Assembly (NCBI GenBank): GCA_950295325.1
Contig: OX485803.1
Coordinates: 41,183,554 to 41,247,553, forward strand
Length of the DNA stretch: 64,000 bases
From: Polytrichum commune
Taxonomy: Eukaryota; Streptophyta; Polytrichopsida; Polytrichales; Polytrichaceae
Reading direction: 5' to 3'
A model generated the notes under the pieces. The model did no database searches and was not told where the DNA came from. It saw only the letters and a program-made list of their open reading frames with translations. Below are positions 49,240 to 62,408 of the stretch, one piece after another; within the stretch, counting starts at the first letter, position 1, and every line of letters begins with the position of its first letter. A program made the translations under genes and the position numbers.

Positions 49240-50212
49240 CTACACTAAATATGATAGTTAGTGTCATATGGTTTTTTATGTCACTATGGTCACTTTTTGG
49301 ATGACACTTCTAATGAATAAGTGAACAAATATTGTCATGGATGATGGTCGAGTTCATCCATTGGTCAAAAACCTACCTTCTCTTGTCAGCACCTTGTGAT
49401 GAAATATTGTCATGGATGATTGAAATTTGGATGAAATATTATCATTTGGTAAGTGACTGTAATTGCAACACTGTAAATCTACAATCATCCAAAAAAATTA
49501 CAAGGAATGACAGATAATGTTGGGTCAACATTTATGGGTTGTTTACATCATGAACCACGAAGTTATCTCATGTCAGAGGGCATTTTTCCATGGTCACACT
49601 TCATGATAACACTTCCATAGTCCAATTTCTAAAAAATACATTCTTAAAGCCTTTGGGCCTCTGAATAGGTGTAAACCAAACGTGGACCAAGACAAGTGAC
49701 CATACACCAAAAAGTGGATGTCCTGATTCTTTTAATATATGTTCAAAAAGGACAATTTTGGGAATTTTCTTCATGTTTGACCTTCACCCCTTCTTCTTCC
49801 CTTCTTCCCTTGTAACTATGAAAAATGTTTGGCCGAAGAAAAAAAAATTAAAATTAAAATTAAAAAAACATTTCTTTGTCAAGGTCCCTTGACATTTGCA
49901 GCAAAAAAAAACCTCTTTTGCCTCTCTTACTGCAAAACCCAATGAACCATGACAGTGGATAATGTAAGCCTGACAATAGGCCTTTTGGGCACCTCAAGTT
50001 CCATGGTCACCCTTACATTTTTCTCTTTATGTAACCCGAAGTGGTCCCAAGACGAGTTCAACAACCAATCACATATTTTAGAGGGGCAAAGGACGACTTC
50101 ATGGTCCATGATGTAAACAGCCCCTTAGTTTTGGTGACACTACACCGAGGTTTACAATTAGTATTGAGCAAGACAATGAGAATTGGTGACACTAAAGATC
50201 ATATTTAGTCGT
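49240..50212. mobile_element. Terminal-inverted-repeat element, family B, copy 2, carrying a nested Tourist-like insertion
   Basis: The ends match in inverted orientation: CTACACTAAATATGATAGTT at the left, and CTACGACTAAATATGATC on the complement of the right. Apart from the insertion at 49535-50124 the interior parallels copy 1 at 2786-3142, including TTGCAACA, TACAAGGAATGACA and TTTACAATTAGTATTGAGCA. Confidence 0.75.
49535..50124. mobile_element. Tourist-like (PIF/Harbinger) MITE, family C, nested in family B
   Basis: 590 bp. The left end is TGGGTTGTTTACATCATG and the right end, complemented, is GGGGCTGTTTACATCATG. TTA is duplicated at both borders (49532-49534 and 50125-50127). The uninterrupted family B copy near 3057 gives the pre-insertion sequence, so the borders are certain. 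The interior has poly-A tracts but no coding frame. A relative ends at 23127. Confidence 0.88.
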
Positions 50213-50895
50213 AGTTTGATCCTCGATGAACAAAAATAGAATGCTCCTTGTGTAAACCTCCACTGAAAGCACATTTCAAAGAACCAACTGCAATACTGGC
50301 TAGATATGCCAACTTCGTTCTACTTCGTCAATCCAGTGAGGTCATAGAACAAACTCAGACATTCCTGAGGATATGGTTAAGGTGCATGAGACTAGAATTG
50401 CACACATCAGCCAAGGTATTCTATATGCTGACTGTAAGAAACATAAACAAGAGATACATATGTTCAAAACTGACAATCTGACAATCTGACATGGCCACGT
50501 CTCCCAGGTTGCATGGCATGCCATGGCAGTATTGTGCTCCAGCAGGGCTGAAATAGTTTTATGCTAAAGGGCTGCATGGTGAAAAGGATTACACTCTTCA
50601 CCATCTTCATTCTTGCCGACATAACTGAAAACAACACATAATATGTAGGTGCCTGAGGGATATCTCATGGTCAGTATCAAATTATATGACAAATAGTGTT
50701 GGACATGTGCTGAAGCAAGTAGATTAAGAAAGAGGTGTGAGAGAAGCTAATCTCTGCTGGAAACCTCATTAAAAACTGTCATATAAATACAAAGGACCAT
50801 GTTCAAGTGTGTTGAGAGCATTGTTCAATGTGCACCCAACCAATAACCAGACTCTTAAGAAATAGCTCTGGATATCCCAATGTCAAACACCATTG
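50213..50895. other. Probable 3' untranslated region of the RH24 gene
   Basis: No coding frame. The part nearest 50895 is probably transcribed as the 3' end of the helicase mRNA. Confidence 0.4.
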
Positions 50896-53800
50896 TCACC
50901 GGTCCCACCCTGAGGGTCGTCGTCTTTGTCTAGTCTTCTCCCTGCAAAAGAATGGAAGGAGCATGTTAGCTTATACCTGACAGCAGATCCTGCAAGAATA
51001 TGCTTTGAATATAGAACTACCAAATTCAAGTTCAAATTCAAACTCTCAAATCTCAGGCTTTCAAATCTCTACCTTTCTTGTCATTTTTATATGATGTTTA
51101 CACAAGCTAGAGATAATTACAACCACTTCCACAACTGGACAATATTACATTAAAAATGTCATAGAAAAGAAAAGAAATAATGGACACAAAAACTACAGCC
51201 AAATTGGTTCATAAAGCTTCAGACTCACCCATCAAGTTGACGGTCTTCAGTACTGCCAGATTCTCCGCCCTTCTCCTGGTCCTTTCGAATCTGATCTCTC
51301 TCCTTATCCCACCTTGACCTCTCTCTTTCCCTCCCCTTGTTACCCCTATCGCCCCCTCGTTCAGATCCTAAATTGCCTGCTGATGGAGCAGATCCTGCAT
51401 TCACTGCCTCCTTTTCCAAAAAGCTGTTGGAAGCAGCTCCTGTTGACGCCGTGAATGTCCCCATGGTGTTGCCCATACTATGACTTCCTGAAGAATTTGT
51501 AATGTAGGCTCCGCCAGAACTATGATCTTGTCTCCCACCTGCCTCTTCTGCTTGAAAACTTCCTAATGTATGGCCTGAAGAGCCTCCTGATGTAAACCCC
51601 GACCCAGAGTGTGATCCAAACCCAATACCTGCATGAGCATCAACTGATTGTGTGAGCCCGAAACACACTAAAGAGGGACACTATTCCCCACTAGTTGTTA
51701 TGCAGGTGGCATAGTATGCACAGGAAACATTACTACAAGCAATCAAAAACACACTTGCAATAGCAAGACAGCAGCCTGCTGACTGTATTCACCAATTCCT
51801 TCACAAGATGATCATGTGTCATGAGACTTTCTGTTCTTTGCCCAAGAAAATGCACTATTATCAGACATAACAGTGAACTGTGCTGAGTAAGGTAGCAGCC
51901 CAAATGCAAAGGTCATCCTAGGTTAAATTGTTGTTTATGGAGGAATATCCAGATTTAAGTCCGGATAAGAAGCACTGGAGGTGATAATCTGAATTCCATT
52001 CTTGAGCCTTTAAAAAACAGTAAATAATATTGCAGTAGTAGTAGTATTTCCTCTTTGATATACACACTTAATACTACTACTACACGAAGTGCACATATCG
52101 AAGAGGAAAAAGAAAAAAAGTAGTACAATAGAGTTATCCTTCAATTGAACCAGAGTTTTTGGTCAGGAGTTGGTTTTTTTGCAAACAATACTTTCCATGT
52201 TCAGTAAGTTTTTGGTGCATGCTTGGAGTCGGTGTGGAGGTTTGAAGGAAGAACTGTCTATATTGGTTCATTGAGGGCCAAACTGATTTTGGCATGCCAA
52301 GAGGTGCTAAACTGAGTTTGGCCACCAATGAACCAATATAGAATGTTCTTTGGTAGCAAAAGTAGCAGATATAACAGAAATGGTCAAACAAAGAACTCCA
52401 GATACAGCTTCCCCAAGTACAAAGAGCATGCTTCCATCATATATAGAACTTCAGAAGTGAGGGAATGCAGCAACGGGAACAAGCCCAGGTGTAACCAGAA
52501 TTACAACTCATTTAATTCAGTCAAAAATTTGTCCCGACCAGACAGTTAACAAGCCAGAATATGGAGAAATTTTCTAGAAAGTGGTATGTTAGAAGAAACT
52601 ACATACCTGCAGAGACAAAATTGCCACGACCCCTTCCATTCACTGTTGGCGGGGCACCATACACTCGCCCCTGTGGAGTGTTAGCTTGAGGTGCGGAATA
52701 GCCCACAGGGTTAGCAGGACTGGCAGCAACAAAACTACTTCTAAACCGGGCCATCATTCCTTGTTTCAAAGAATCTACAGCAGTGCCACGGCTTGGAACT
52801 TCCTCTCTCCTGATTTGAGGTTTAGGTGCTTTCTCTTGTGGTGCACTGGATTTTGTATTAGCAGCATCAACACTGTAACCAATACCTAAGCCAAAGTCTA
52901 CACCCCTTACATTGCGACCTCCACCACCTCCCCCACTACGCCCACCTCTGCCCTGGCCACCCCCTCCCCCACCCCCTCGTCCCCTTCCTTTTCCTGCAGA
53001 ACAATAATTTGAAATCATTACTTTTAACATAATATACACAGCCACCTGACAGCACCTTAGACCATCAAATTGGATAAAAACAAGCTCTCGAGCTACAAGC
53101 CCATTATAACCACCACTTTGTTATGGTCAAAAAGATGTACATCAGAAATTTGAAACTTCAGATGATAAATCTCAGTACTCCTTCCTAAGTAGATGATGGA
53201 CCATATTTAGACCAAAAGTATTCTAGAATGACATTGTCTCTTCCAATTAGGATCATCAAGGGGGAACTTGTTGGCAGAAAAAAAGCGATAAAAGCAGACA
53301 AATTAAGGTCTTGTGCACATCATAAAAGCTGCAGGTATCTTGCAGAATAGAATCCCTTGTGAAAAATAAATGTCTCCCCAACCCAGTAAACAACCTACTT
53401 AACCTATGGCTGACCACTTACTTCAACCAACTCCATCTGTCAGTCCATTGAACAAATAATTTACTCTGAGAGGTTATAAAGGTGTTGTATGCACGCACAA
53501 ATGATACTATAGAAAAGGAGATCAGGCTTAAGGAATTCAAAAACATACCTCCACCACTCCCTCGTCGTCCTTCTCTCTGAGCGCGATATCGTCCATCCTG
53601 TAGAGATGTGAGTTAAATATGAGTTACTATGTTAAATTTCAACAAGAATGTCACCCATGGGACATTGACAACCTATCACAAATGAGAATATTTCTTGAAT
53701 TCCCAGGGACATGTTGATAAAATTGAGTCTTTGAAAGGCATAATTTGAGGCAGGAATTAGGGCTACACCCCCTACCAAGAGCAGAGGGAAATCGATAAAA

Positions 53801-56800
53801 CATGCACAAGTCTAAAACTAGCCTTAAATTTTCAGAGTATGCAAGATTGACATAGCTATGTGCAATCTGGATAAATTTTCACATACACATATGATACAAG
53901 GATGTGAATGTCAGTCTAGCACTTTCAGACTCTAGTTAACAGGTTATGCTTACAAATCTGCAAACCTCTAAAGCAACCTACAACCAAAAGATTGTAACCA
54001 ACCTTCATAGCGAGGTCCATCAGCTCATTAGGAACATTCTGTCCTGCAGCTATGAGGCTTGTAACAAGCTCCCCAGCAAACCGAGCCTCTTTTCCGGTCA
54101 CTAGTGTATGAGCCACCCCTTCCTTGTCCCCTGCTCTCCCAGTCCGTCCAATCCGATGTACATGACTGTCCATGTCTCTTGCAATATCAAAATTCACGAC
54201 TGTTTTAATGGACTTAATGTCTAGACCACGGGCTGCCACATCTGTCGCCACAAGAACATGATAGATGCCACTCTTAAATTTCTGCAAGACTTCCATTCTT
54301 GTAGCTTGGTCCTTGTCTCCATGAAGTGCTGCAACTTTGAAGCCATGCTGCCCAATCTTCCCCTCCAGCTCCTCCACCCTTACCTTGGTTGAGGCAAACA
54401 CTAGAACATCCCCATCATCTATCAAACTTTGCAGCCTGCTAAGTAACCAGGGCATTTTTTCTGTGTCTGAAGGAAGGACAGTGACCACCTGAGTACCAAA
54501 AACAAGTTGCTCACATTTAATAATTTGACTGGAAAGAGTACCTACACCCTTGATGTGCTGTTATTTCATACATTCTAAACAAGTCAATTGCACAGAAGAA
54601 TCACTTGAACCTAGAATGAAGACAAATGAATCTATTTCAACATTCTCCAAAACAAGCATAAACCAGAATCTTCTGGAAAGAGCTACCAATGCCAAAGTTG
54701 GAAAAAAGGTGCATATTACTGAGAGAGACAGAGGAATCGAATGAATATCCTGGAGAAAGCATCCCTCTATCAGCAGAACAGTGTCTAGACACAGCTACAC
54801 TAACCTGTGTGATATCTTCATTTGCACTTCCAATTTCTCCTACTGTGACTCTGATTGGATCTGCCAGAACCTCACGTGCAAGTCGCTCAACTCTCTTTGG
54901 CATTGTTGCAGAAAACAGTGATGTCTGTCGATCGGGCCTGATTTGACCAACAATAGACCGTATCTGAGGTTCAAAACCCAAATCAAACATACGATCAGCC
55001 TCATCAAGCACAAGGTATGTCGTCCGGAGCATGGTCAATGCTTTCATCTTGATCATGTCAATTAAGCGACCTGGGGTAGCAACCACGACCTCGCATCCAG
55101 CCTTCAACTCTTTAAATTGCTCAAACTTGGACATCCCTCCATATACCCCAGATATCCTGATCCCATAAGCTTTTGCGAACTTCTTGGTCTCTGAGTAAAT
55201 TTGCTGAGCAAGCTCCCGTGTTGGGGCACAAATAACACCAATTGGTCCTTCACCCTTACCGAGCTCTGCTTGGTCCATGATATGCACAAGCATTGGAAGA
55301 ACGAATGCTGCTGTCTTTCCTGACCCTGTCTTTGCAATTCCAATCAAATCTCGGCCTGACAAAGCTATTGGACAAGCCTGACACTGAATTGGTGTTGGCT
55401 TTTCATATCTCTGCTTGGCTATTGCAGTCATCAAAGGGGCATCAAAGCCTAGATCTTCAAAAGTTTTGACAGGTCTCGGAACGTCAAATCCTGAGACTTT
55501 GATTGCAAGTGCTTTGCGATAAGAAATGACTTCCTCATCTGTCATACCTGCAGATTGAAGGGCAAATATCAGAACATCTATGAAAATGAATTGATGTCAT
55601 AACAAGCATGACGCTTCATCTCTTGAAATGTTTACAAATTTACTGCCAGGTGCACTTTAGTAATTCTACAGGACACTAATCTCTTGCTCATGCTGCTCAT
55701 TAGCATTGTTTTCAAGAATATGCAGCTTGGTTTCAAGATTGAGCTCTAAGCAAACAGAATTGACATTAAATGCAGCTAAGTGCAAAAGTTCTGTAATAGC
55801 TGTTGCTTCACTGTCAATTTACCAAAATAATACTTTCGTAATGGCTAACAGTGATGACTATCAAACGAAATTTAATGACCCTCATCTCATTTGAAGACCC
55901 TGTTTCTTAAATTCCAATGCACTGCAGGAGAACCTCAAAGCCAACAATGAAGAATGACGCCAATGATGAATAAATTTCACATATTATGATGGCACTGTCC
56001 AGTTAAAAGAATACTACTTGTCTGATAGTTCTAGAAACTAATGTATATACTAACCGTTCTGCAATAAAGACTCAAGTTTCAACAAGTTGTTCAAATGGAC
56101 CCCAAGTCTTATTGTCCAAATAGCATACATAGACCACGGAGAATCCAGCAAGCCACATGTTACCCAGAACAAACCAACACACCTGAGATAGAAGCAGACT
56201 CTTCATAAAAATCCTTTGCGAATCGTTCATAATCAATATCCCCATGATCCAATGGAGCAAGAGACTCTATCTTTTTCTTGTCCAGGGTAACAACTGCATT
56301 GTCATCTGAATCATACTCCAGCTGTCCATTGTCGACAGCCTTTGCAGCTGCATAAACTTCTTCATCAGTGTCATAACCAGCATGTAAGGCTTCTGCAGCC
56401 AATGAGAGCCCTGCATCACGACGTGCCTTCAGAAAACTCTCCATAGGATCATCCTCTACATCTTCCAACTCCTCAACAATCGCCCTTGGTTTAGTAGGCG
56501 CCTTCTTCACCTACACAGATCAATTTTCAGCACATCAAAACAAGCACCTTCTACTACCAAAATCTCAAAACTTCTATTGTGTATTGAGCTGTAGTGATTG
56601 CCTTGCATACAAGATGTACACATACACAATGTAAACATATTGTATATCCTACTATTGACTGAATTAGCATAGGGTGAATCACATATTTAAACACCAATGC
56701 AATGTGTATTCATCAGGCAATAAAAATCGCTATCCATTGACCTCAATAACACTTCTGGGTCTAATAGAATATATTCGGTGCACTGATTTGCTGTGCTTCT

Positions 56801-57677
56801 CAATTTTAGACAGGTTATATAACAGTCCATTTCTGGCATATTCCATTGTGGTTCACTTGGCAGGAAAGCCTCCATCATCATCAAGTCCTCCATTTCAAAA
56901 TATTTTTGACAGTACTTGCCCACTGGCAATAGAGGCAGCATGTCCAGTGCATGAAGTACGTAATACACGATAAGATTTACTCCATGGGAGCTTATTGCAT
57001 AGGCAGTTTCTACAGTGTATGTTAATTTATCAGAATCCTAAGTCTTTTTTATCACAATGTTTGTGAGTACTACCCCAAACAGTAAAAGCGGATGAAGGCT
57101 TCAGAGCTACAATCCGGAGCTCGAGTCTTGTTACAAATAGGTCATCACCCCAGAGTCATTATCAACGTAGGTTATTTGTTGCCGAGAGAACTCTTTCTAG
57201 GTAGAGACATGCATACTGTGGTCATATAAATGAATGCAAAAGGGCTATGAATATTTAACCCACCTCCTCATGGATGCCTTCCATAAAAGCATCAAGGGGG
57301 TCAACCTCATCGTCCTCTGCTCCCCCGGCTCCACCTCCAGCATTCACACCCTTATCATTATCATCATCTTCTTCGTCGCTACCGGACCAAGATTCGGCCC
57401 TTCTCCTACCCTTCTCCTTGGAATAACCACCATCAATTTGCGACCCATGAGAACTCCTTGAGTGTTTTGTCGTCTTGTCCATCACATTATTTCCAGAATC
57501 TCGCTCGTCATCTTCATATTGGATGTTATCAAGGTCATGATCCTCAACATTGTCAGAGCGCTTGTTGCGCGGAGGAGACGGCAGGTATAGCCGCGGCTTC
57601 GCAGGCTGTGCCTCGAACTCGTAGCTTGACTTCTTGCTGATCCCGAACCCCTCAAACCCAAATTTCCGCTTCGACAT
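50896..57677 (-). CDS. RH24: DEAD-box ATP-dependent RNA helicase 24 (RH24, DDX42-like)
   Basis: Eight exons on the minus strand: 57677-57264, 56510-56183, 55547-54805, 54488-54003, 53597-53549, 52993-52607, 51628-51229 and 50941-50896, joining in phase to 950 residues. The N terminus (MSKRKFGFEGFGISKKSSYEF) and an acidic region with DPLDAFMEGIHEE are typical of RH24. Helicase motifs: Q motif KPTPIQCQ near 297-304, Walker A AKTGSGKT 319-326, PTRELA 356-361, TPGRL 405-409, DEAD 429-432, SAT 460-462, ATDVAARGLD 576-585 and HRIGRTGRAG 606-615. All are intact, so ATP-dependent RNA remodelling is expected. The C terminus is Gly/Arg-rich (RGG-like), then Ser/Gly-rich, ending in an Arg/Glu-rich tail. 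The 46-bp final exon encodes the conserved RRRPSGWDR end, missed if exon 7 is read to its own in-frame stop. The protein is nuclear; animal DDX42 associates with SF3b of the U2 snRNP. It is longer than the roughly 760 residues of the Arabidopsis protein because of the low-complexity C terminus. Confidence 0.96.
52247..52350. ncRNA. Intronic hairpin, miRNA-precursor-like or MITE-derived
   Basis: In the sixth intron of RH24. CTATATTGGTTCATTG (52258-52273) is matched in inverted orientation by CAATGAACCAATATAG (52326-52341). Pairing then continues inward through GGCCAAACT/AGTTTGGCC and outward through AAGAAC/GTTCTT. About 45 paired positions with roughly six mismatches enclose a short loop, about 104 nt in all. 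It is symmetric on both strands, so the transcribed strand is unknown. No target duplication is evident. Confidence 0.5.
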
Positions 57678-57721
57678 ATTTTTGGCCCCCTCAAACCCTA
57701 ACTATTGCAATACAGCGGAAG

Positions 57722-57724
57722 CCT

Positions 57725-57756
<32 letters not shown>

Positions 57757-57770
57757 CTCTCTCTCTCTCT
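57722..57770. repeat. (CT)n tract in the presumed RH24 5' leader
   Basis: Read on the minus strand this is a GA-rich tract 45-93 bp upstream of the RH24 ATG. GA/CT tracts are common in plant 5' leaders and core promoters. Confidence 0.75.
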
Positions 57771-60700
57771 GGCCACACAGAACGCCCCTAACCTAGCTCC
57801 GTGCAATATTCCATTCCCTTCGATACTGAAAACTTCACGCTCCAGATGCCAGCACACAAAATTCCGACGCAAAAATTATGAGAGATTGATACCACGGCAC
57901 AAAATGGGAGATCGGATGAGTGGACCTCCGAGCCACGAACCTGGAATTCAAAGAGTTTTCACCTCGTAGCGAAACCCTAATTTGGAGGTACGTGCCAAAC
58001 TGTGGACGAACTAAACCTCCAATCCCCGCAGCGAACCCTCTAAATTCGCAATTCTCGGTCGGTTTTCAATTCTCCTCTAAGAATACCGATCGATCGATCG
58101 ATCGTCACGTAATTCTACAGTCAGTCAGTCAGCCAGTCACACCACGATACGATATTGCGATAGGTAATGTGACGTGCGCTACATCGAAATCGCCATCGCC
58201 GTCTCCACAGCTCCCACTCACGAGTCACGAGTCACAACAAGGAAGGAAGACAGCGGTGACGAGACGAGACGAGACGAGACGAACTCCGTTGACGGAGGAG
58301 GACGGCCGTCGGGTGCACGTTTTCCTCCGTCGACGAAGTGTTTCCTACAATGATGTGCATATGTATAGTGTGACTTTCCATATCCAACCTTATAGTGTGA
58401 TCCACGATACCATCCTACTTGCGGAGACATGATAGATTTATATGATAAATATATATAGATGCGTTAGGGCCTGGCTAGTTGGACCAGTGTTGGTTTGGTA
58501 TATAAGTGAATGCATGGTATCAATAATAAACATTAATAACGGTATCAAGGAACCTACATGTGGGTATCAAAATTGTAATATCAGTGAGTATGTCAAGGTG
58601 AGAAAATCTTTGTATACCCTCAAGTTATTATTTAGGTTAATACCATGAATCTAAACCTTATTGATAATAGGGCAAACTTTACCTTAGGCATGAAGGTTGT
58701 TGCATGGTATATGAATGGCATCAAAACAATACAAAACTATCAAATACCCATACTCTACTATTATCAAGAAATGTGAAATCCTCGGTATAACTACCCAAAT
58801 GGTATCAAAAATAGATATTACTAGTCCAACATTGGTGAGGATCAAAGTATAAATGAAAAAGAAATGGTGACATATTTGGATAATATATTTCTATACTTAA
58901 TCCTCTAGTGTGAACAATTCAAAAAAAAATCAATGACTTTTGGTTTTGTTTTTTTTATTTTTTTGAATAAAATCAATGTTTGAGTTTAGTTCTGAAGTTA
59001 CCCAAGAAGGGTGTATACAAGATCGCAAAAGAAACGACCAGTTGTGCAACCCTAGTTGCAATGTCATGACACCATGATATCTCCTCCCCGAAGGTTGGCA
59101 TCCTTTCCAATGCAAACTCTTCTCAAGGCATACATATTGTAACCTACAACATGGATTTGTGTGTTAAATTTTGTGGGTTGATAAACAATGTGCACCCGTA
59201 GTAGTATTCTCCCATGTCTTTATTGTGGAGTAAAGTTCAATAGTGTGGCCCAAAGTATTTACCATATATAGTAAGTGTAGTAAAGTCTTGTGAGAAGGCA
59301 CTCAACATAACTATACACTTGCCAAATGGAACTTGAAATGACCATCTAGTATGTAAATCACCATTGTAAATTGGATGAGGCACTTCATTGTTCAATTTAA
59401 TAATCAAAAGTTGCATGTGGATGTGGAAGTGCCCATAATAGGGCCAGATACCTATGTGTGAACTAGTGTTGCATTAGTACTTGTGAGTGCATAGTATTAA
59501 CACATATTAATGGTATAAAGAAACCCACTTAACCAAATAAATCAATAAATAATCAACGTCAAGCAATCCGATCTAAATTTGAGTCTGTTGGCCCTACTAT
59601 GCTCAAGAATTTTCTTGATGTAGGGTGGGGTTTACTACATGCCTTGCGGTGGGTGGGCTCTTGGCTTCTTACTTACTTAGCAAGTTTTTCCTGTCAAGTA
59701 GAGAGAATATTTCACATCAGAAATTGAATTGCCAACCACTTCATTCATAAATGGGTATCTTTCCACTATCACCTGGTAGTTTAGGGTTGTCGATCTCGGA
59801 CCCACTTAACCAACATCAAAATTGAAATACAATTCCTATGTCAAAGAAAGGTGACAACGGTCTAACATTGGTGCAAATCCAACTTGGACTGCGACCTATT
59901 TTTCAACCAAAACTCGATTCATCATCACTCTCACATGCCAAACGGATTTAGCATAAGGAGTAAAAACAAAGGATCCACATTGTGACCAAGGTAAGTTATT
60001 CCTTAATCACATGTCTCAAGTGCAAAGATGCGATTTTACAAATGCAAATATGAGGGGAATCCTCTTGAAGAAGGTTGTTTCTTTACATATGTGCACACAA
60101 CCAACTTTCATTTATGAAACAACTATGTGTTATAGAGAGTAACCTACTTGCTAGGGGGGTCCCTCTTAGAATGAGTATACACCTATAATAGTGTAATATT
60201 TTATAGGGGCTATTTACCTACTAGAATGAATTATAAAGCATGCTAATTTTCAAAATAATGATAAATTTGTTATGAGTATTAGCACCCTATTGGTAATTCA
60301 AAGTTGTTGAATAATTGATTTTAAGGTATCCTCTATTAAGGTTAAGGGATTAGGGTCATTTATTCGTAATTCAAAATCGAGACCAGTCAATATCAAGTTT
60401 CCTTCCTTAATTAATCATATGTCCATTTGGCTACCTCCTTCTACATGCGGTTGTTCGCCCATAGTAGTCAATTCATTTATAAAAATTTGATTGGTTCTCC
60501 ATGCTTATTGGGTTGGAGCTCTTATGAAAACAGAGAATAATGAAACCATGATCTAGAAACCATTGGGGGTGATAATTTCACAAGTAATTTCATCCATCCC
60601 TCATTTTTCTTTTCATATAATATCAACAATTATTCATCCATTCCCCACAATTGAAATGCAGGGTATAAGATTTTTCATCTTTGGCCCCTTATTCCCACAA

Positions 60701-60903
60701 TAGTTTATATGTACTACTTATGCTCTCTACCCACCTAACCCTAAAGTCAAGGTTTTCATCGCATGTAGACTTTTAACTATGCCTCGTTCCCACATGTCGT
60801 ACTTATTAATTCCAAGCCTACATGTCATCCTTGTTGGCGGAGCTTGAAACTGGAAGTAGCAGAGTAAAAAGAGCCTTGACCATGTCGACGCCTCTCCAGA
60901 TAA
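57771..60903. other. RH24 promoter region followed by AT-rich intergenic DNA
   Basis: The first 600 bp are less AT-rich and carry short simple repeats: (GATC)n at 58087-58103 and (GACGA)n at about 58259-58281. Further right, two diverged copies of a segment with a GTGAATGCATGGTATCAA-like core (about 58480-58560 and 59455-59535) are the only structure noticed. No gene is supported. Confidence 0.45.
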
Positions 60904-61495
60904 GGGCCACTTCACACATGAGCCAAGAGCCGTGACCTTGTAATGGTGAGGACCCTTGACTCTCATCCAAAGGCCGTACCATGGGTGTTGGGAAAGCCCT
61001 TTTATGTAGTCTTGGGCCCTCAAGCATAGCGTGAAGTGAGAATGAACCATGTTGCGGGACCATTGCATATTTTGTTGGCGGAAAAAGAGGGGAGGATTTG
61101 GTTTAATATAATATGTCTTCAAGTTTATCAATTTAAGATAATTACTTGGTGGTGTTTGTCTGTCCTGGAATCTGTTCTGGAATTTGCCATGCAGTCTGTC
61201 CTGAAATCTGTCATGCTGGAAAAAATATTGAAAAAGTCATGGTCTCCCGGAATTTGCATCAAGCCCACCTATTGGAGATTGGGGTCTGACGCAAATTCCG
61301 GTAGACCATGCACCCTTATCCACAGCCAGCCATGTAGGACTCCATGTAGACTTTTCATCCACGAACTTTTCTTTGGACCTTTAGGCCTTCGCCTCCTAGT
61401 GTGAAGTGAACTTGGACGGTCTCCGCCTTTTCGACCAATGAGAGCTCTTACATTGCCATGGTCAAGGGCCTTCAGCCTTGTGTGTGAAGTGGCCC
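60904..61495. mobile_element. Tourist-like (PIF/Harbinger) MITE, family A, copy 2
   Basis: 592 bp. Starts GGGCCACTTCACACATGAG and ends GTGTGTGAAGTGGCCC. It is flanked by TAA (60901-60903 and 61496-61498). Longer than its sisters and with a rearranged interior. Confidence 0.88.
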
Positions 61496-61544
61496 TAAGA
61501 GCAACACTCCTAAAAGACTTGCGTTGCTTGGAAGTAAGGTAAGT

Positions 61545-61835
61545 GGGTCTTAATTGGACACATTTCGCTTTGCACCCATTTCTCGTAGGACATGAAAGAC
61601 GTAATTAGTGTGAGATGATTAGCAAATCCAGTTTGTGCCCGTAGACACTTTCCTCATGAATTTTAGATTTTGTGTGAATATCTTATTCATTGTCAAGGGA
61701 TCGGTGTGGCTCCAAGAACGGATATCAAGAAGACATGTGCTTGAAAGAGATTGAATTGCATGTTCAAAATATGGTAACTATCCTAGGCTCAAAAATCACC
61801 AAAGTAACCATTTAAGACAAAATGGGCTAATCGAA
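61545..61835 (-). repeat. Dispersed repeat family R1, copy 6 (inverted)
   Basis: Begins AAGTGGGTCTTAATTGGACA and runs through GCACCCATTTCTCGTAGGAC, GATTAGCAAATCCA and CCTAGGCTCAAAAATCA. Confidence 0.6.
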
Positions 61836-61906
61836 AAAGTAACTATTGAAGACCCAACCACCTTACCTTAATTTGTTGGCGATAATATCATTGAGGGTCA
61901 CTGTTA

Positions 61907-62405
61907 GGGCCGCTTCACACACGAGACTAAGAGCCCGTGACCATTACACTTCAACCACTCTCATTGGTGGAAAAGGCGGAGCCGGTCCAAGTTTGCTTCA
62001 CACGATGCTTGAGGGACCAATAGAGTATGGGCATGCACGATGGATGTACAGTCTACATGGATTCCTACATGGCATCCAATGGACCATGTTTCATGGTCAC
62101 TTGGACTATTCTCAAAAACCACCTCTTGTAGGTAGACCTGACACAAAACCGGGAGACCATGGCACTCCAAATGCTCGCAACCGTTGGTTTATTTTATTTT
62201 ATCATGTGTGAGGACCCATATGAATAGAAATTCATTGAAATAGCATTCGGTTGAGGACCCGGTCACATATGACGTCGCACTACACTTGAGGATCCGTGAC
62301 CATGCTACATGATTTGGGAGGTGTGTTGGGATGGCCTTTGGACACTTTCTTTTGGGCTCTCACAATTTCATGGTCACGGCTCTTGGCTCGTGTGTGAAGT
62401 GGCCC
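61907..62405. mobile_element. Tourist-like (PIF/Harbinger) MITE, family A, copy 3
   Basis: 499 bp, with ends GGGCCGCTTCACACACGAG and GTGTGTGAAGTGGCCC, flanked by TTA (61904-61906 and 62406-62408). Its interior is close to copy 1 at 34250 over most of its length, indicating recent common origin. Confidence 0.9.
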
Positions 62406-62408
62406 TTA

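Noticed and set aside
50897-57677. Functional link between the U5 array and RH24 as a splicing gene cluster
   Set aside because: Eukaryotic genes for the same process are rarely clustered, unrelated genes lie between them, and nothing in the sequence suggests shared control.
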